This document shows positions 33,675 through 44,793 of a stretch of DNA of 64,000 bases, in pieces. The translations under genes were made by a program, and so were the position numbers. The notes beneath the pieces are model-generated. The model was not told where the DNA came from. It saw nothing but the letters and a program-made list of their open reading frames with translations, and did not search any database. Each line of letters begins with the position of its first letter. Position 1 is the stretch's first letter. The stretch is from Mytilinidion resinicola (taxonomy: Eukaryota; Ascomycota; Dothideomycetes; Mytilinidiales; Mytilinidiaceae): contig NW_022985440.1 in assembly GCF_010093595.1 (NCBI RefSeq), positions 1,550,325 to 1,614,324 on the forward strand. Direction: 5' to 3'.

Positions 33675-35968
33675 GTGAGGATGCTGCTACGTCTGGGTGT
33701 ATATCGGGGTAAGGTGGAGGAAAGAGAGGACGAGATTTGCACATGCAGCACGTATAGGCCTAAGAGTTGGATAGTACGGCAGTCAAAAGGGTAGTATCTT
33801 TGGACCATTGAATCATCAAGGTCAACTCTCGAGGACTGCTGGCAAGTCAACCACTCAATCGTATAATCACTTCTCACAATGAAACCATCAACAACCTTCA
33901 CTTTCGTCAAGCCCATCACCTATACCCGCGTCCATTATATTTATCCCGCCTAAGTAGGCATCTTGCCGAGCGGGTACGGCAACGACCTGAGCGGAGTTCC
34001 GCAGCTTTCATTCCAAATCCCACTCCTAGCGCCTCTCTATCGCCCTGATACTCCAGATCTAAAACCAGAACTAAAGTCCCTTATTTCCTAATTAAGCACT
34101 ATTCGCGTCTGTCGACACGCTCCACTCCTCCGCATTTCTTACGTACGCAACCTGCTGACGTCATGCACGCATCCTCAAGTCGATCGCGGCGGGTGAGAAG
34201 GATGTAAGATGGATGTGTCATGTTGCGAACGCTTGAATAGTGAAGAAGTGTGAAAGTGAAGCAAGTAGTGAGGCGAGGGCAAGGAGCTTAGCACAAGGCT
34301 AGCTGACCTCAGTAGTAAGCCGACAAGCTAGTAAGCCATCACGTAAGCCAATACGTAAGCTATTGGATAAACAGTTAGCAGGACTTTTGCACACGCTGAA
34401 CAGATCTAAGCTCGCTCTTCACTCCCGCCCGACACCTACCGCAACCCGAGAAACCCGGACCTCGATCTCCCCCGAAGACCGAGCCTATGAATACGCAGAG
34501 GAGCGAACAGCCGTCGTACCCAAGATCCTCTAGCTAACCCGTAGAGCCATCCAAGCTCGCTCTCTGTATAACACCGACACACGATAATGCTCCGGTCTCC
34601 GGCTTTCCATAGGAAAGACGGGCTTGAAAGCGCGGCGAGCTACAATGCCGACAACGTCTTCGCTGTAGTTACGATCTCTAAGCTCGCTTCCCCCACAACA
34701 CCGACGTAGAATCAAGATCGGGTCTCGGTCTCTTTGTTTCCAATGACGATGCTTGATATGCGTAGGTAGTAGACGACTATACCGCCTATATCTCTCTTAA
34801 CGAAACGCATTGTGGCATTTGTACCTAATCTCGCGCTCCAACAATACCAAAGTCTAGCGAGACTCTGTGTCTCCATATACTGCCAATCATATCCCCCCGC
34901 TCTACCTCCCTCGGGAGTCGGGCCTCACCAAAGTAGGGAGAACTCCATACGAGGATCAACCGTCTCGCGCCTCTCCGTCCGGAAAAGGGCAAACGATTCT
35001 TCAAAGCTCGCTCTTTACACAGCTCCGATTATCCTACTTCGCTCGTCACACAGCTCCGAGCCTCCCAGCTCGCGCTTCACGGAAGTCCGACGCATGCTTA
35101 ACACTCAAGCAATTCGGTCTTTGCGTAAAGTCCGAGTGAGAAAGGTATTCTGAAAGGTATAAAGCGCATCGGGCGCCCGTACTTCAGCCGACAAAATGCG
35201 TGGTAGGCGAGGTAGTGGAAACCTGGGGTAATTACCTAAGCCGATTCAATCTTCGCGCTTGAAGTAGAGGGCGTAGGCACGATACTGAGAGACGCAGGGT
35301 GACTATCAGAAGGGAGTGTACCAGCGCTGGAATGCTCGCGATGCTAAAGGGGTGGTTGAAGGAGCAGTGAAGAGATTGATAGCGTCAGGGTTGCTGTAAG
35401 ACGGCCGGCCGGAAGCTGGCGGGTTGGATGCGCACGTGAGATGTGACTTAGCTGTAAGACATGCCTTCGTACGTGTCATGTTTCACGATGTGTAGCATGT
35501 TCATACCGCTTCTTTTCTCTTTCTCGATGTGCCTGTAGTGAAGCGGGAATGTATGATGGCGAGAACGTCAAGGGGTAGCCCAATACAAGAACAGCACCGA
35601 AAAGCCCTAGCAAATGAACAAGACATGAATACTCTGTAGTTATTAGGTTTGATTTCCCCACCTCGACGCCGAGCTGGCGCCCTATACCAATATATGCATT
35701 AACATCCACCACTCCCATAGCGTCTCCAATTCTCTATACAAAGCCGTCCCAAAACGACTTTTAGAAGTTCGCACCCAAATTTTTAGCAAATCCCCAAACC
35801 GGAGCTTTACTGCTCCCAAAAACGTCGCTGCGATGCATGCTCGCCTTCGATCGGCCGTTTCCATGGAAGACAAGGCCGTGGGGCCACGACCGCTGATGCT
35901 GAGACTTGGGTGTCCCGAAGATATGGACAATGCACCTCTTCTTGTCTGCTGGTCCTTTGATAGGCCAT
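33675..35968. other. Long intergenic region with dispersed short repeats
   Basis: No gene supported over 2.3 kb. Between 34407 and 35080 the block AGCTCGCT, usually followed by TCT and a CACC or CACA run, recurs at least five times. This suggests a decayed tandem repeat or an old element. Confidence 0.45.
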
Positions 35969-37035
35969 TTATACCGCCTTTTTCGCCTTCGCGATCTTTC
36001 GCTCGCGTCTGCGCTTCGACGCCTCTGGCCCAGCCTCGGTGTCAAGGCAAAAGTCCCACCAGCGGAAGCTAGACGCATAGTTTCCGATGAAGCGCTCATG
36101 ATGGACATCGTGATGCTCAGCGCCCGCCCAGAAGGGGAGGAAGTGGTGCAGACTCCACGGGAACTCGTAGCCGGAGTGGGCGTCGATGGCCTGGAATAAG
36201 CGGAACACGATCCATAGGTACATGGTCAGGATGTGGAGGTCCTTGGTGATTGCGCACCAGAGGAAGGGCACGCCGACGGTGCCGAAGCCGAGGACCATGA
36301 CTTCGATGGGCGAGGCGTATTCGGCGGCTAGCCCGAAGGGAGCCGAGTATTGGTGGTGGATCTTGTGGATGCCTTTGTAGAGGGGCCCCCAATGCATGGC
36401 GCGGTGGGTCCAGTAGTGCCAGGTATCTTCGAGGACGAAAAAGATGGCGATTTGGTAGGCCATCTTGTAGAGAGGAGGGAAGGGGACGTTGGTGGAGAGG
36501 CCGACGTATTGGCACATGGGGTGGAAGAGCCTGGGGATGTTAGGAGCGAGGCGGGGTATAGACGGGGAAAGGAACTCACCAGATCTGGGGAAGCTCGACA
36601 GTGAAATGGCTGAAGAGGACCAGTGCCGCGCATTGCCATTGCTCATAGGCAGTGGGTTTCTTGTCCTGTTGTATCCGTCAACGGGTGAAGCATGATAGCC
36701 AGAGGGAGGCAAACGCACCTGCTGGATCTTGTATCGGTTGAAGTAGGGTATCATGTCTAGTACGACCCAGGGCAGCGAGCGGCCGAAGTAGACCAGCTCG
36801 TGCATGGCGAAGGACATGATGCCGGTGGCAAGAACATCGTTCTGCATGAAAGCGTACCAGGCCATCCACAGGCGCTCGAAGTAGTTGAGCTGGACATTGT
36901 ACTTGGAGATCTCCTCGAAGCCGCCCCAGTAGGTAGCCGGCGGGGCAAGGAAGGGGTCATACACAGTGCTGTTCCTGCATAGTGGCGATGGTTAGCGGTG
37001 GAAGGGTGACGATAGGAGGACGGGGGAGCGTACAT
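35969..37035 (-). CDS. ERG25: C-4 methylsterol oxidase
   Basis: Complement(join(35969..36530,36580..36665,36719..36974,37034..37035)), 301 residues. The start codon is split: AT at 37035-37034, then an intron with a GTACGC donor and an ATGCAG acceptor, then G AAC AGC ACT, giving MNSTVYDPFLAPP. The other two introns (GTGCGT...ACAG and GTGAGT...CCCCAG) happen to be open in frame, but removing them restores the family sequence KIQQDKKPTAYEQWQC and PQIWLFHPMC. The four-helix membrane oxidase carries three His boxes: HRAMH, HKIHH, and HHDVHH. It removes the C-4 methyl groups of ergosterol precursors in the ER with Erg26 and Erg27. The target of SREBP-type control in fungi, though no site was identified here. 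Confidence 0.93.
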
Positions 37036-37710
37036 GGCGACAAACTCGGGCTGCGGCCAGTCGACAGGGCCAATTCAATGGGGGTCGCGCTGAGGAAGAA
37101 GAGCCGGGAGAGTTGCTGCACAGGAAGGGGGTTTGTGGTGAACGGTAAAGGAGGATATATGCGATAAATGTTGAGACCACACCACTTTCAGGAGCCAGGA
37201 ACAATCCAATCCGAGACGCTAACGTGCGCCAACGCCGCTAGTGCTATCACGTGACTCACTTCATCCGCCGCGGCCACTACCGAGATCGACGACGACGACA
37301 AGTGCCAGCACCGCCCGTACTGTGCCCGCGCTGATTTGCTGCATTTTCTGCCCTTGTCCCCGGCGTGGATCGACTTTTTGCCCTCCGGATCCCGCCCTGC
37401 CGTGGACCCTTGAACCGACGACGACGACGGCCGTGCTGCGCTATTTGCACACCGTCAGTCAGGCCATGGTGGTTCAGGAAACTCGGTGTGCCATAAACTG
37501 TCGCCCTTGAGTATCCATGTCGCCCTGAAAAATCCCAACGATTTCTTCAGCTTGAGGGCGTTGCATATGCACATCAAAGTAGGTATTCTGGTAGTCTTCA
37601 GTTAGGAAGTCATGCGTTTAGCTTGCAGCAAGTCATACATAGAGGCATAAGTATTGACCAAGCCATCTATGAGATAGGGTCTTACAACCAAGATTCTCGT
37701 ATCATGCGCT
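37036..37710. other. Intergenic, no gene supported
   Basis: Upstream of ERG25; codon-like frames on the plus strand from 37241 are repetitive and lack homology. Confidence 0.4.
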
Positions 37711-38172
37711 CTATCTTGAACACTTTGATCGTCCTTCTAATCCCAGAAGTGCCCTGGCAATATCACCCCCTCGCTGACACTTCTCGGCGTTGGACCACTT
37801 AATCCTGACCTTGTCATCCGTCTGTACAGAATCCGAGTAGTATTCAGCATCGAGTCCCCGGAGTGCCTGGAATTCACGTGCTAGAGCGTCCAATGCATCG
37901 GGGTTAACATGCAGATTGTACTTCAAACTCGTCTCAACTTCTTCCTCTCTCTCCTTGAAGTCAACCCACGATTTGTCTTGCTTTTCCTCCTCACTCAAGC
38001 CCCAGCGAACTTTCTCTACGCTCTTCGGAATAGAGGATATCAGTTTTCGCATTACATCTCGCATGATAGATGGTGCCCGTCCGCTCCTTTGGAAGAACGC
38101 CAACAGAATAGGCGGGACGTTGTTGTCGTAGATAAAGGCAACTTGCATTTCGCGCAGACTGGACATGACCCA
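37711..38172 (-). pseudogene. 3' fragment of an F-box-like paralog, abutting a HET gene
   Basis: An open frame of 151 codons starting SSLREMQVAFIYDNN at 38166 matches the C-terminal half of the F-box-like proteins at 15571 and 25952 (IPKSVEKVRWGLSEEE). The F-box motif and the first half are absent. It starts in the middle of a conserved segment (paralog 1 has KLRELRVSFVHDG), so it is truncated, and it joins directly to the HET reading frame on its 5' side. Confidence 0.75.
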
Positions 38173-40548
38173 AAGGCATAGTCCGACTCAAGCGCTACTT
38201 CCGCGGCGCGGACATCAGCCAGCGCAACAAGTCCATTACCAAAATTGAATATGAAAGCTGGCTGCACTGGCGCTTCCACGCTCGCCCAGCTCCAGCTCGG
38301 CGCCACATATCCTGCATCCCCAACCCTCTTCCTTGGCGGAGTAGTTTGGCCTTCGACGGTAATCCACGCCATCTGGAATGGCAAATTCACATCCCATAGC
38401 CCCGCGAGGTATCTTCTCTTCCCCATAATCTGCGTATTGGCCATCTCCCGCGCAACGGCTGAAAATGCGATGAGCTTGTCAGTGTGCTTCGTCAGTTTGT
38501 ACAGTGTGTAGTCCGTCACGTAAGACTGCCAGCCAATATCGAAGGCCTTGATCAACTCCTCCAACTGCTCTTTTGGTATCTTTGTTTGCTCTAGTGCCAC
38601 TCCGCTTCCAGCAGCTCCAACTGCGAGCGTCGCGGCGGTTTCTTGTACAGAATGCAGTATCCCTCGTAGGCCGATGGATTCAAATTGAAAGGCCCAGTCT
38701 GGCTGTTCTCCCCGGCTGCACTCATCACAGGCCCAATACACAATATTGTTAGCAAAGGCGAGGGTGCGCCGCGCAAGACAGCATTCTTGAAACACCCACG
38801 CTCGCTTTAAAAGCGGTGCGTTTGACTCATTAGTCCCTGGTGAACCAGCCGAGAAATCCAATTCCAAAGAAGCTTTGCCCTGCCATGAAGCAAGACGCAC
38901 TCCTGACCATCAGTATTCTTCTCCTCATGGCCACGGCCAAGGACAGATGCAAAAAGGGCCCGGAACCCAAACTCGACACGTGCGTCGCGAGAATCATTAA
39001 TGAATCCTTCGTAGCCGGAGCTAGTGGCAGCCAGTTAGAATGCTCCTACGCACGTCTGTCTACGCGTCTCAGCTGTACAGGGTTCACTTCTCAGCTGGAC
39101 AAGGTTCACCTGTTGTTTTGTCACCGTTGCTGCCTGCAACCCCTGGTCTCTCTTCACTATATAGCCACTCGTTAGCACCTCAATACAACTCATGCTTTCC
39201 TCACTGATCCTTTGCCCTTCCTACGCCAGCTGCCAGCTAGTGGACAGAACGGCAACATTCAAACACGCATACTTGTAGACGTCTCCCATTACAGCGCTCT
39301 GCACCTGCCAGTCTTTGTAGCTGTCTTGGAGAATGCATAGGCTGTCGATCCACATGTACTCAAACCCCAGCGACGCACAAATCATGATCGCTTGCTGGAA
39401 TGCAAGCGGGAGATCGTCGAGCGGTAAGCCCGTCTGCCAGGTGGACAGATTCAATTCCGTGAGCACTGTGCCAGCACGACCACCAAGCGGTGCAGAGGGG
39501 TCTGGTGGAGGGCCCCAACAGTGAGAGAATGAAAGGTATTTTATCCCTGTTGTGGCTTTGTCGGGAGAAATATCCACAGGGTTGGACTTCAGCACAACGC
39601 GCGCGGTACGTGTGACGATCGGGGGGTCCGAATTCGTCGTCTCGGTGCTTTTCGTGCAGGTTATGTGAATGAGGCGGTCTGGGAACCATACTGCACCAGG
39701 TTGGCCAAAGTCATTACTTCCGAAGACTTTGGTGCATTTTGGATGGGATGTCGCACATTCCTGTATCCAGGACGATACTGGTGCCAGACTCCCCGTACTT
39801 AGTGTCGAAGAGAAGTCGAGCTCTGATTGCCCTGAATGTACATCTCCCGTCGCACTTTCGTTGGGATCGAGGGACACAATAACGGGATAATTGCCCAAGT
39901 CTATTCTCTGCTCCGCATTCTCTGCAGCAGCGGCACTCCAATCGGGGTAAATCTCGAAACCTCCTGCGTATATTAGATTGCGAGCTCAACTAGAACATTC
40001 ATAAGTGACATCCTAATGTACTTACCAATTCCCCATCCATACCGGCCCTTACGGTTCACACTCATGCTGACTCTCACTTGCGGAAGGGTCTTCGGATCTC
40101 CTGCGGCGACACTCCAACTCAAACTCCACTCATTGCATGGTTTCTTCCGCATGGAAGGGTCGAATGAGATATGTGCCCTCGCGGAATTGAAGAGGGTTAA
40201 AGTCTTGGTACAGATTACGCAAGGCGGAGGGGTGCTCGAAGTATCCGATTCCGAGCTCTCATTTTTTTGAGCTTTCAGGTTCGCATTACGTTGGCTTGCT
40301 TCAGAGAGATCAGGTATGGACGAAGAGTGAGTAATCTCAAGGTCGTTATCTCCTGTTCCATCGCCGTACTGCGTTATAACGTGCGAGAGGAGGGTAAGAC
40401 ATCGTGCGCACAGTGAACGACTGCCTGTCCCTGCCGGAGGTGGTAGAGGGAAAGACAGAGTTGGATACAACAATTCAGGGGATTTTGAGGACGTTGGTTC
40501 TTTATTTGAGAGTTTTTCGAGCGCCGAGGTCACGAGGCGGGATAGCAT
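38173..40548 (-). pseudogene. HET-domain protein 2, interrupted and truncated
   Basis: Exon 1 runs 40548..40026 from MLSRLVTSALEKL; the intron 40025..39965 (GTAAGT...ACGCAG) is followed by GGFEIYPDWSAAA. HET blocks: GIKYLSFSHCWGPP and YMWIDSLCILQDSYKDW. Near 39240 the frame meets a 211-bp insertion with stops; removing it with one direct repeat restores AVLSTSSGYEGFINDSRD. A one-base frameshift follows near 38900, after which the frame reads LASWQGKASLELDF and APLLKRAWVFQECCLA, the usual HET continuation. The C-terminus runs through SYVAPSWSWASVE-like sequence to ESDYAFG and is then replaced near 38172 by F-box-like sequence. At least three lesions, so it is non-functional as a full HET protein. 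Confidence 0.8.
39025..39235. mobile_element. 211-bp non-autonomous insertion in HET gene 2
   Basis: Starts TGGCAGCCAG and ends CCAGCTGCCA, a short terminal inverted repeat with 8 of 10 positions matching. It is flanked by direct GCTAG repeats at 39020-39024 and 39236-39240; read without the TGG the direct repeat is 8 bp, GCTAGTGG. It has no coding capacity. Its excision would restore the HET frame, which defines the insertion precisely. The superfamily is uncertain. Confidence 0.75.
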
Positions 40549-41395
40549 CTTTATGAACAAGACTTACGCGGTGTGTGTAGAGATGATCCTAAAGAGAGGT
40601 AAGGCCTGTTGACAATAGCTTCCCTCATAAACGGAATTAAGTTGGATTGGAGGCCTCTATATATTGAGAGCTTGGCCTCTGAAAATGGAGGCTTCCATGT
40701 CAACGACGTTCGTTCCCTCAATGCCCGGGCGGATGCGCGGTCATCCCGAGGTCCTTATCACAGAATCTCAGCCGCTTCGCAGAGAAATTTGTGGCGGTTG
40801 CGTAACTCAGCAATTACCACCTTCTGCAACCCCCGAATTCCTCTGTGGAGCGTCTGAGAGATTCTGGGCGCGCGTTTGGTGTTAAGTGCGGCTTTTTTCC
40901 AATCTACGTTGGCTTCAACCAACGATAACGGGGCTAACCTGGCAGCTATAGCTATAGTTGTTGATGCATTCAAATTTTAATAGGCTAACCCGCGGATTGG
41001 GGGGCGAAGTACAGCCTTAAAGGTAAAAGATGCATCTTTACAAGTGCGGCAAACCTTAATCGCATTTTACTATCACCACTAATTTTTCTCTAATATTGGG
41101 TAAGCTACTTCTTAATATACCTTAAGAAGTAGCTAACCTAATCTTAGGGAAAAATCAGTTATAGTGGAGTTCTATCTTAGAAGCACGAGGAACCTATAAG
41201 CTTTTAGCGTGCAAAATGCGACCAGAAGTTCTCAGACCCTCGGAGAGGAATTCGCCTCGCACCGGGCCTCAAATTAGAATACCTATCACTCAGTGCTATT
41301 CTATTTAATTGGCTAGATTATTCGCGCACAGAGCCTTCCTTAGCAGAATTTTAGGCATACAATGCAGAATAAGGTGCAGAGGTCCATTTCTTTAT
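40549..41395. other. Intergenic, AT-rich, with a foldback
   Basis: No gene. A perfect 13-bp inverted repeat (41103-41115 and 41122-41134, spacer of 6) lies inside a longer imperfect palindrome from about 41047 to 41215, probably a decayed foldback element. Confidence 0.5.
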
Positions 41396-42371
41396 GGGGA
41401 GGGATAAACGCACACCCCCTAATCACTCTACGCACACCCCCTTTTCACTCCACGCCCACCCACCCCCTCTCGTCCGATCTTTTGATTGGCTGGAGCGGCT
41501 CGGAGCTTCGTCCAGAGCTCTATTCTCACGTGCATCCGCATGTGTAGCCTTTCTCATTCACTTAGGCGTACGTGAGCTTATAAGTGAGGCTATACAAATC
41601 GGCATGGTTATACAGTCTTTCCGTTTTACAGTGCATCCTTTCCAATTCGTGTAGCCTCACGTATGAGCTCACGTACGAGCTCACACGTACGAGCTCACGT
41701 ACGGCTCACGTACGGCTGTATATACGGCTGCACAATCGGAAAAGATGCACTGCAAAAAGGGGAGGCTGTATAGCAATGCCGATTTGTATAGCCTCACGTA
41801 TAAGCTCACGTACGGCTGTATATACAACTCAGGTTGAAATTGATGTGAACTCTGATTTCTATAGACGTCTAGCTAGTTGTATATATACTAGGGGAAGGAA
41901 GGGGGCCACCCCCAGGGTGGCGCGCTAGTAAGTTCAGATGAGCCCTGCACAGCTGAGGCTTCAGCTCGGTTCTCTACAGCTGAGATTTCAGCTGGGTTCT
42001 CTACAGCTGATGTTCGGAGAGTAGCTTTCTGGCATATGAGTTGTTGATCCTAGGTTGTAGTGCTGCAACCTGAGTATACAGCTGCATAAATCGGAAAGGA
42101 TGAGCTGCAAAACGGAGAGGATGTATAGCCATGCCGATTCGTCTAGCCTTATGTACAGCCTCACGTACAAGCTTACGTATAAGCTCACGTAAAAGCTCAC
42201 ATACGGCTGTGTTGGCTGTCGCATTTGGAGAGAGCATTCGGAATTAGTGAGCAAGTTAAGCGAGCGAATTAGAGGCTCCGGAGCAGTGCTCCGAGCCAAT
42301 CAGAAGGTGGTGAAGTGACAGGGGGGAGGGTATGCGTGGTGTGAAAAGGGGGTGTGCGTTTATCCCTCCCC
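41396..42371. mobile_element. MULE-derived MITE (copy C, 976 bp)
   Basis: Starts GGGGAGGGATAAACGCACAC at 41396 and ends with its reverse complement at 42371. It contains the shared CACCCCCTAAT block and, at the right end, the reverse complement of CACCTTCTGATTGGCT. The interior has CACGTACGAGCTCA-like repeats. The outermost 15 bp differ from those of copies A and B. No clean target-site duplication. Confidence 0.8.
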
Positions 42372-42403
42372 TTATTCCAAGCCATTACTTAAAATAATTA
42401 GTG

Positions 42404-42500
42404 GTTGTTGAAATTACTGGGCTGTCAGAACGTCCAAATCGCACCAAAAAGTAAGGGTGACCACTAGCTGATGCTGACCACTAGCTGATCGACTACGTTA
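42404..42500. repeat. Solo diverged arm of the 44794 foldback family
   Basis: Contains ACGTCCAAATCGCACCAAAA and ends ACGTTA, parallel to the right arm of the element at 44794-45225, with drift in the last 40 bp. Only one arm is present. It lies between MITE C and the 3' end of the MFS gene. Confidence 0.6.
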
Positions 42501-42612
42501 AAATCTCGAAACTGAATCAAGTCGCGTGTACGCCATCTATTGATTCAACGACAGCCATCGGCTGAGTGCTAGGCTAGATGTCTCCGCCCCAGACTACTCC
42601 ATATCTAGTCTA

Positions 42613-44538
42613 TTAGTTTGCATATTTGCTCTGAGATCGCAACCTCTTTCCATACTAGCACGAGAATAAGTCTGTGATCAATCGCGCAAGGTTTTGTGTG
42701 GTGCACTTACACGCTCCAGAATGAAAGGCAGAGGAACCAGGGCAATGGAGATGAAGCCCAGCGTGCTTGCTGCCCATCCGATGCCCAGTGACTTGAGCAT
42801 TCGTGGCGCCGCGAGCGGCAATGCTCCTCCGAAAGAACTTCGAAAGAAGGTGTTGCTGACGAAAACGCTTGCAACGTGTCTCGGATACGACTCGCCAAGG
42901 TAGTTGAGGATGGACTGAAAGGTGAGGTAGAAGCCCGGGGCGAAGAAGCCAGTCCCCACGATTGGCACAATCCAGTGTATACTTGCGCATGTCAGTTAGC
43001 CAATCTGTACTATGTTGTTGCAAGAAACACTTACCTTTGACGAGACGTCCATGCGAAGATGAATAGGCAGACGGGAATGCAGACCGCCCCCACTTGCCCC
43101 GGAAACAGGCGGTCCTCGGGCTGTACAACGACATCTGGGTCTGCCACACGCGGCTGATAGATAGAGTAGAGCCATAGGAGGTATGCCATGACTGAGAGAA
43201 TAGCGCCGGTCAGGATACCAAAGAAAGCGACTGCAAGTAGTGAGTAGCTGTGCCATGGAGCCGTGGGGAATAGGAGCAACATACGCGCCTGTTGGGTGGC
43301 GTTGAAGTGATAAATCTCTCCGAAAACTACGTTAATTGGTTAGTCTCGGACGCCACTGATGACAGGAAATTGATGCTGATTACCAAAAGGGAAGAACTCG
43401 AACCACAGATAGAGGATGCCGTAGATGAGCATGGTGTGGATGTTGACGAAGAGAACCACGGGATCCATGCAGGATAGTTTAAAGTCGTCGATTGTCTGGT
43501 GTACAATGTCGACGAAGATATTGCGTGGCGCAGCAGATTCGAGTGGAAGCTGGGCTTGTGGTTTGTCGCTCTGCTCTCGAAGACGTTGCGCTCGTCGGCG
43601 CAGAATGTTGGAAGGCAGAGTCTCTGGCATGAAAAAGAAGATGAAGACTGTTGTAAAAGCAGTTATTCCCGCGAGAAGCCACAGAGTTGCTGTCCATGTG
43701 TTCCACCGTGTACTGTACGGCATTGTCAGTGTGTGTTGGCGAAAAGGGGTTGATGGATTAAAAACTGACACTGCCAAAGTTCCAAAGATCTATTGTCGAC
43801 AAACGTTAGTGCAACACACCTTAACGAAAGAGGAGGAACATACGGGTCCTAGGATGGGGCCGCAGAGTCCACTAACCGCGTAAAATGCAATGGCGTATGG
43901 AATTTCGGCAGGGCCATAGATTTCCATTAGAGTTGCACCACCGACACTGATGGGCAAAGATCCAACAAAGCCGCCAATGAAACGAAGAACCAAGACGGTG
44001 GACACGTTTTTGGCAAGAGCCGTGCCGATGTTTATTAGGCAGAATGCCAGAGATCCGGCGACGTATACGGGCGTGCGTCCGATCGATGGGAGGTTTGACA
44101 GTGGTGAGAGCTGGCAAGCACAGATGTTAGCGTGCCCACAGGTGAGTTCCTTGGGAAGAGTTGACTCACAATCAGAGGGCCAATGCCGTACGCGATAACA
44201 AAGAGCGAGAGCCCAAGAGTCCCCTGGCTCGTTGTGGCACCGAAGTCTCGTTCAATCAGTGGGATGCTGGGAGTAAAGATTGCAGCTGCCGCGTAGAAGC
44301 TAAAGTTGAGGAGTATGATGTCCGCCATAACGAAGGCCTTTGTCAGTGTTGGCCAGTTTCTCGGCATGTCTAGATCGTCGGGTCCCGCAAAGTCGAGGGA
44401 CATCTGTGTCGAGTCTGGGGATGGATGGGACGCAGCATCTTCCTTGGAAGTGAGAGCGTCTGAATGAGGAAAAATTCTGTCATTGGACAAGCAGTTCAAG
44501 ATGCGGCCAAACAGGCCTTCACGAAGTAGAATGTTCAT
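42613..44538 (-). CDS. MFS transporter (DHA1 drug/polyamine type)
   Basis: Eight exons, complement(join(42613..42654,42711..42981,43035..43230,43285..43326,43384..43712,43770..43789,43844..44110,44170..44538)), 511 residues; all phases agree. N-terminal cytosolic segment ends FAGPDDLDMPRNWPTLTKAF, the typical lead-in of Tpo1/Flr1-like transporters. The motif-A loop reads LSPLSNLPSIGRTPVYVAG. Motif C is GFVGSLPISVGGATLMEIY with SGLCGPILGP. The large central loop ends before SCMDPVVLFVNIHTMLIYG, then SIHWIVPIVGTGFFAPGFY and a basic tail YGKRLRSQSKYAN. Predicted proton-driven efflux at the plasma membrane. Exon 6 in coding order (20 nt) and the last exon (42 nt) are supported by matching splice signals. 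It is divergent from the Zn(II)2Cys6 gene and probably co-regulated with it. Confidence 0.88.
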
Positions 44539-44645
44539 GTTGGCTTGTAAGTCAATTACGACGATGATAACGAGTAAGACGTCTGCAATCTTATTCCATT
44601 GAGCTGCTACGCATATTTATACACTTGACGGAGGTATTTGTAAAA

Positions 44646-44655
44646 CGGAATTCCG
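44646..44655. promoter_or_regulatory. CGG-N4-CCG site 1
   Basis: CGGAATTCCG, 108 bp upstream of the MFS ATG. Inverted CGG triplets at spacing 4 are a classic Zn(II)2Cys6 dimer site. On the other strand it reads GATCGGAATTCCG, like sites 2 and 4. Confidence 0.55.
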
Positions 44656-44723
44656 ATCATAGTCGGTCATTGCTCTTAATGAAAAATATAGCAAGTGATG
44701 CTGTAGTACATGTGAGGTGCGAT

Positions 44724-44733
44724 CGGAGTCCCG
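44724..44733. promoter_or_regulatory. CGG-N4-CCG site 2
   Basis: GATCGGAGTCCCG contains CGG-AGTC-CCG between the MFS and regulator genes. Same spacing and flank as sites 1 and 4. Confidence 0.5.
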
Positions 44734-44769
44734 TGATTTGATCGGTTAGTTGGCGCAAAGTTCTATTTT

Positions 44770-44779
44770 CGGAGTTCCG
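44770..44779. promoter_or_regulatory. CGG-N4-CCG site 3
   Basis: CGGAGTTCCG, identical to the reverse complement of site 4 upstream of the methyltransferase. It lies 14 bp from the left end of the foldback element. Confidence 0.55.
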
Positions 44780-44793
44780 AAGTCGTTAACTTA

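Noticed and set aside
35969..36964. Single-exon ERG25 model
   Set aside because: Two introns happen to be open in frame; splicing them restores the family sequence.
38900..39020. A short intron to explain the frame change in HET gene 2
   Set aside because: The only candidate with suitable phase would be about 32 nt with a poor donor, too short for these fungi; a frameshift is simpler.
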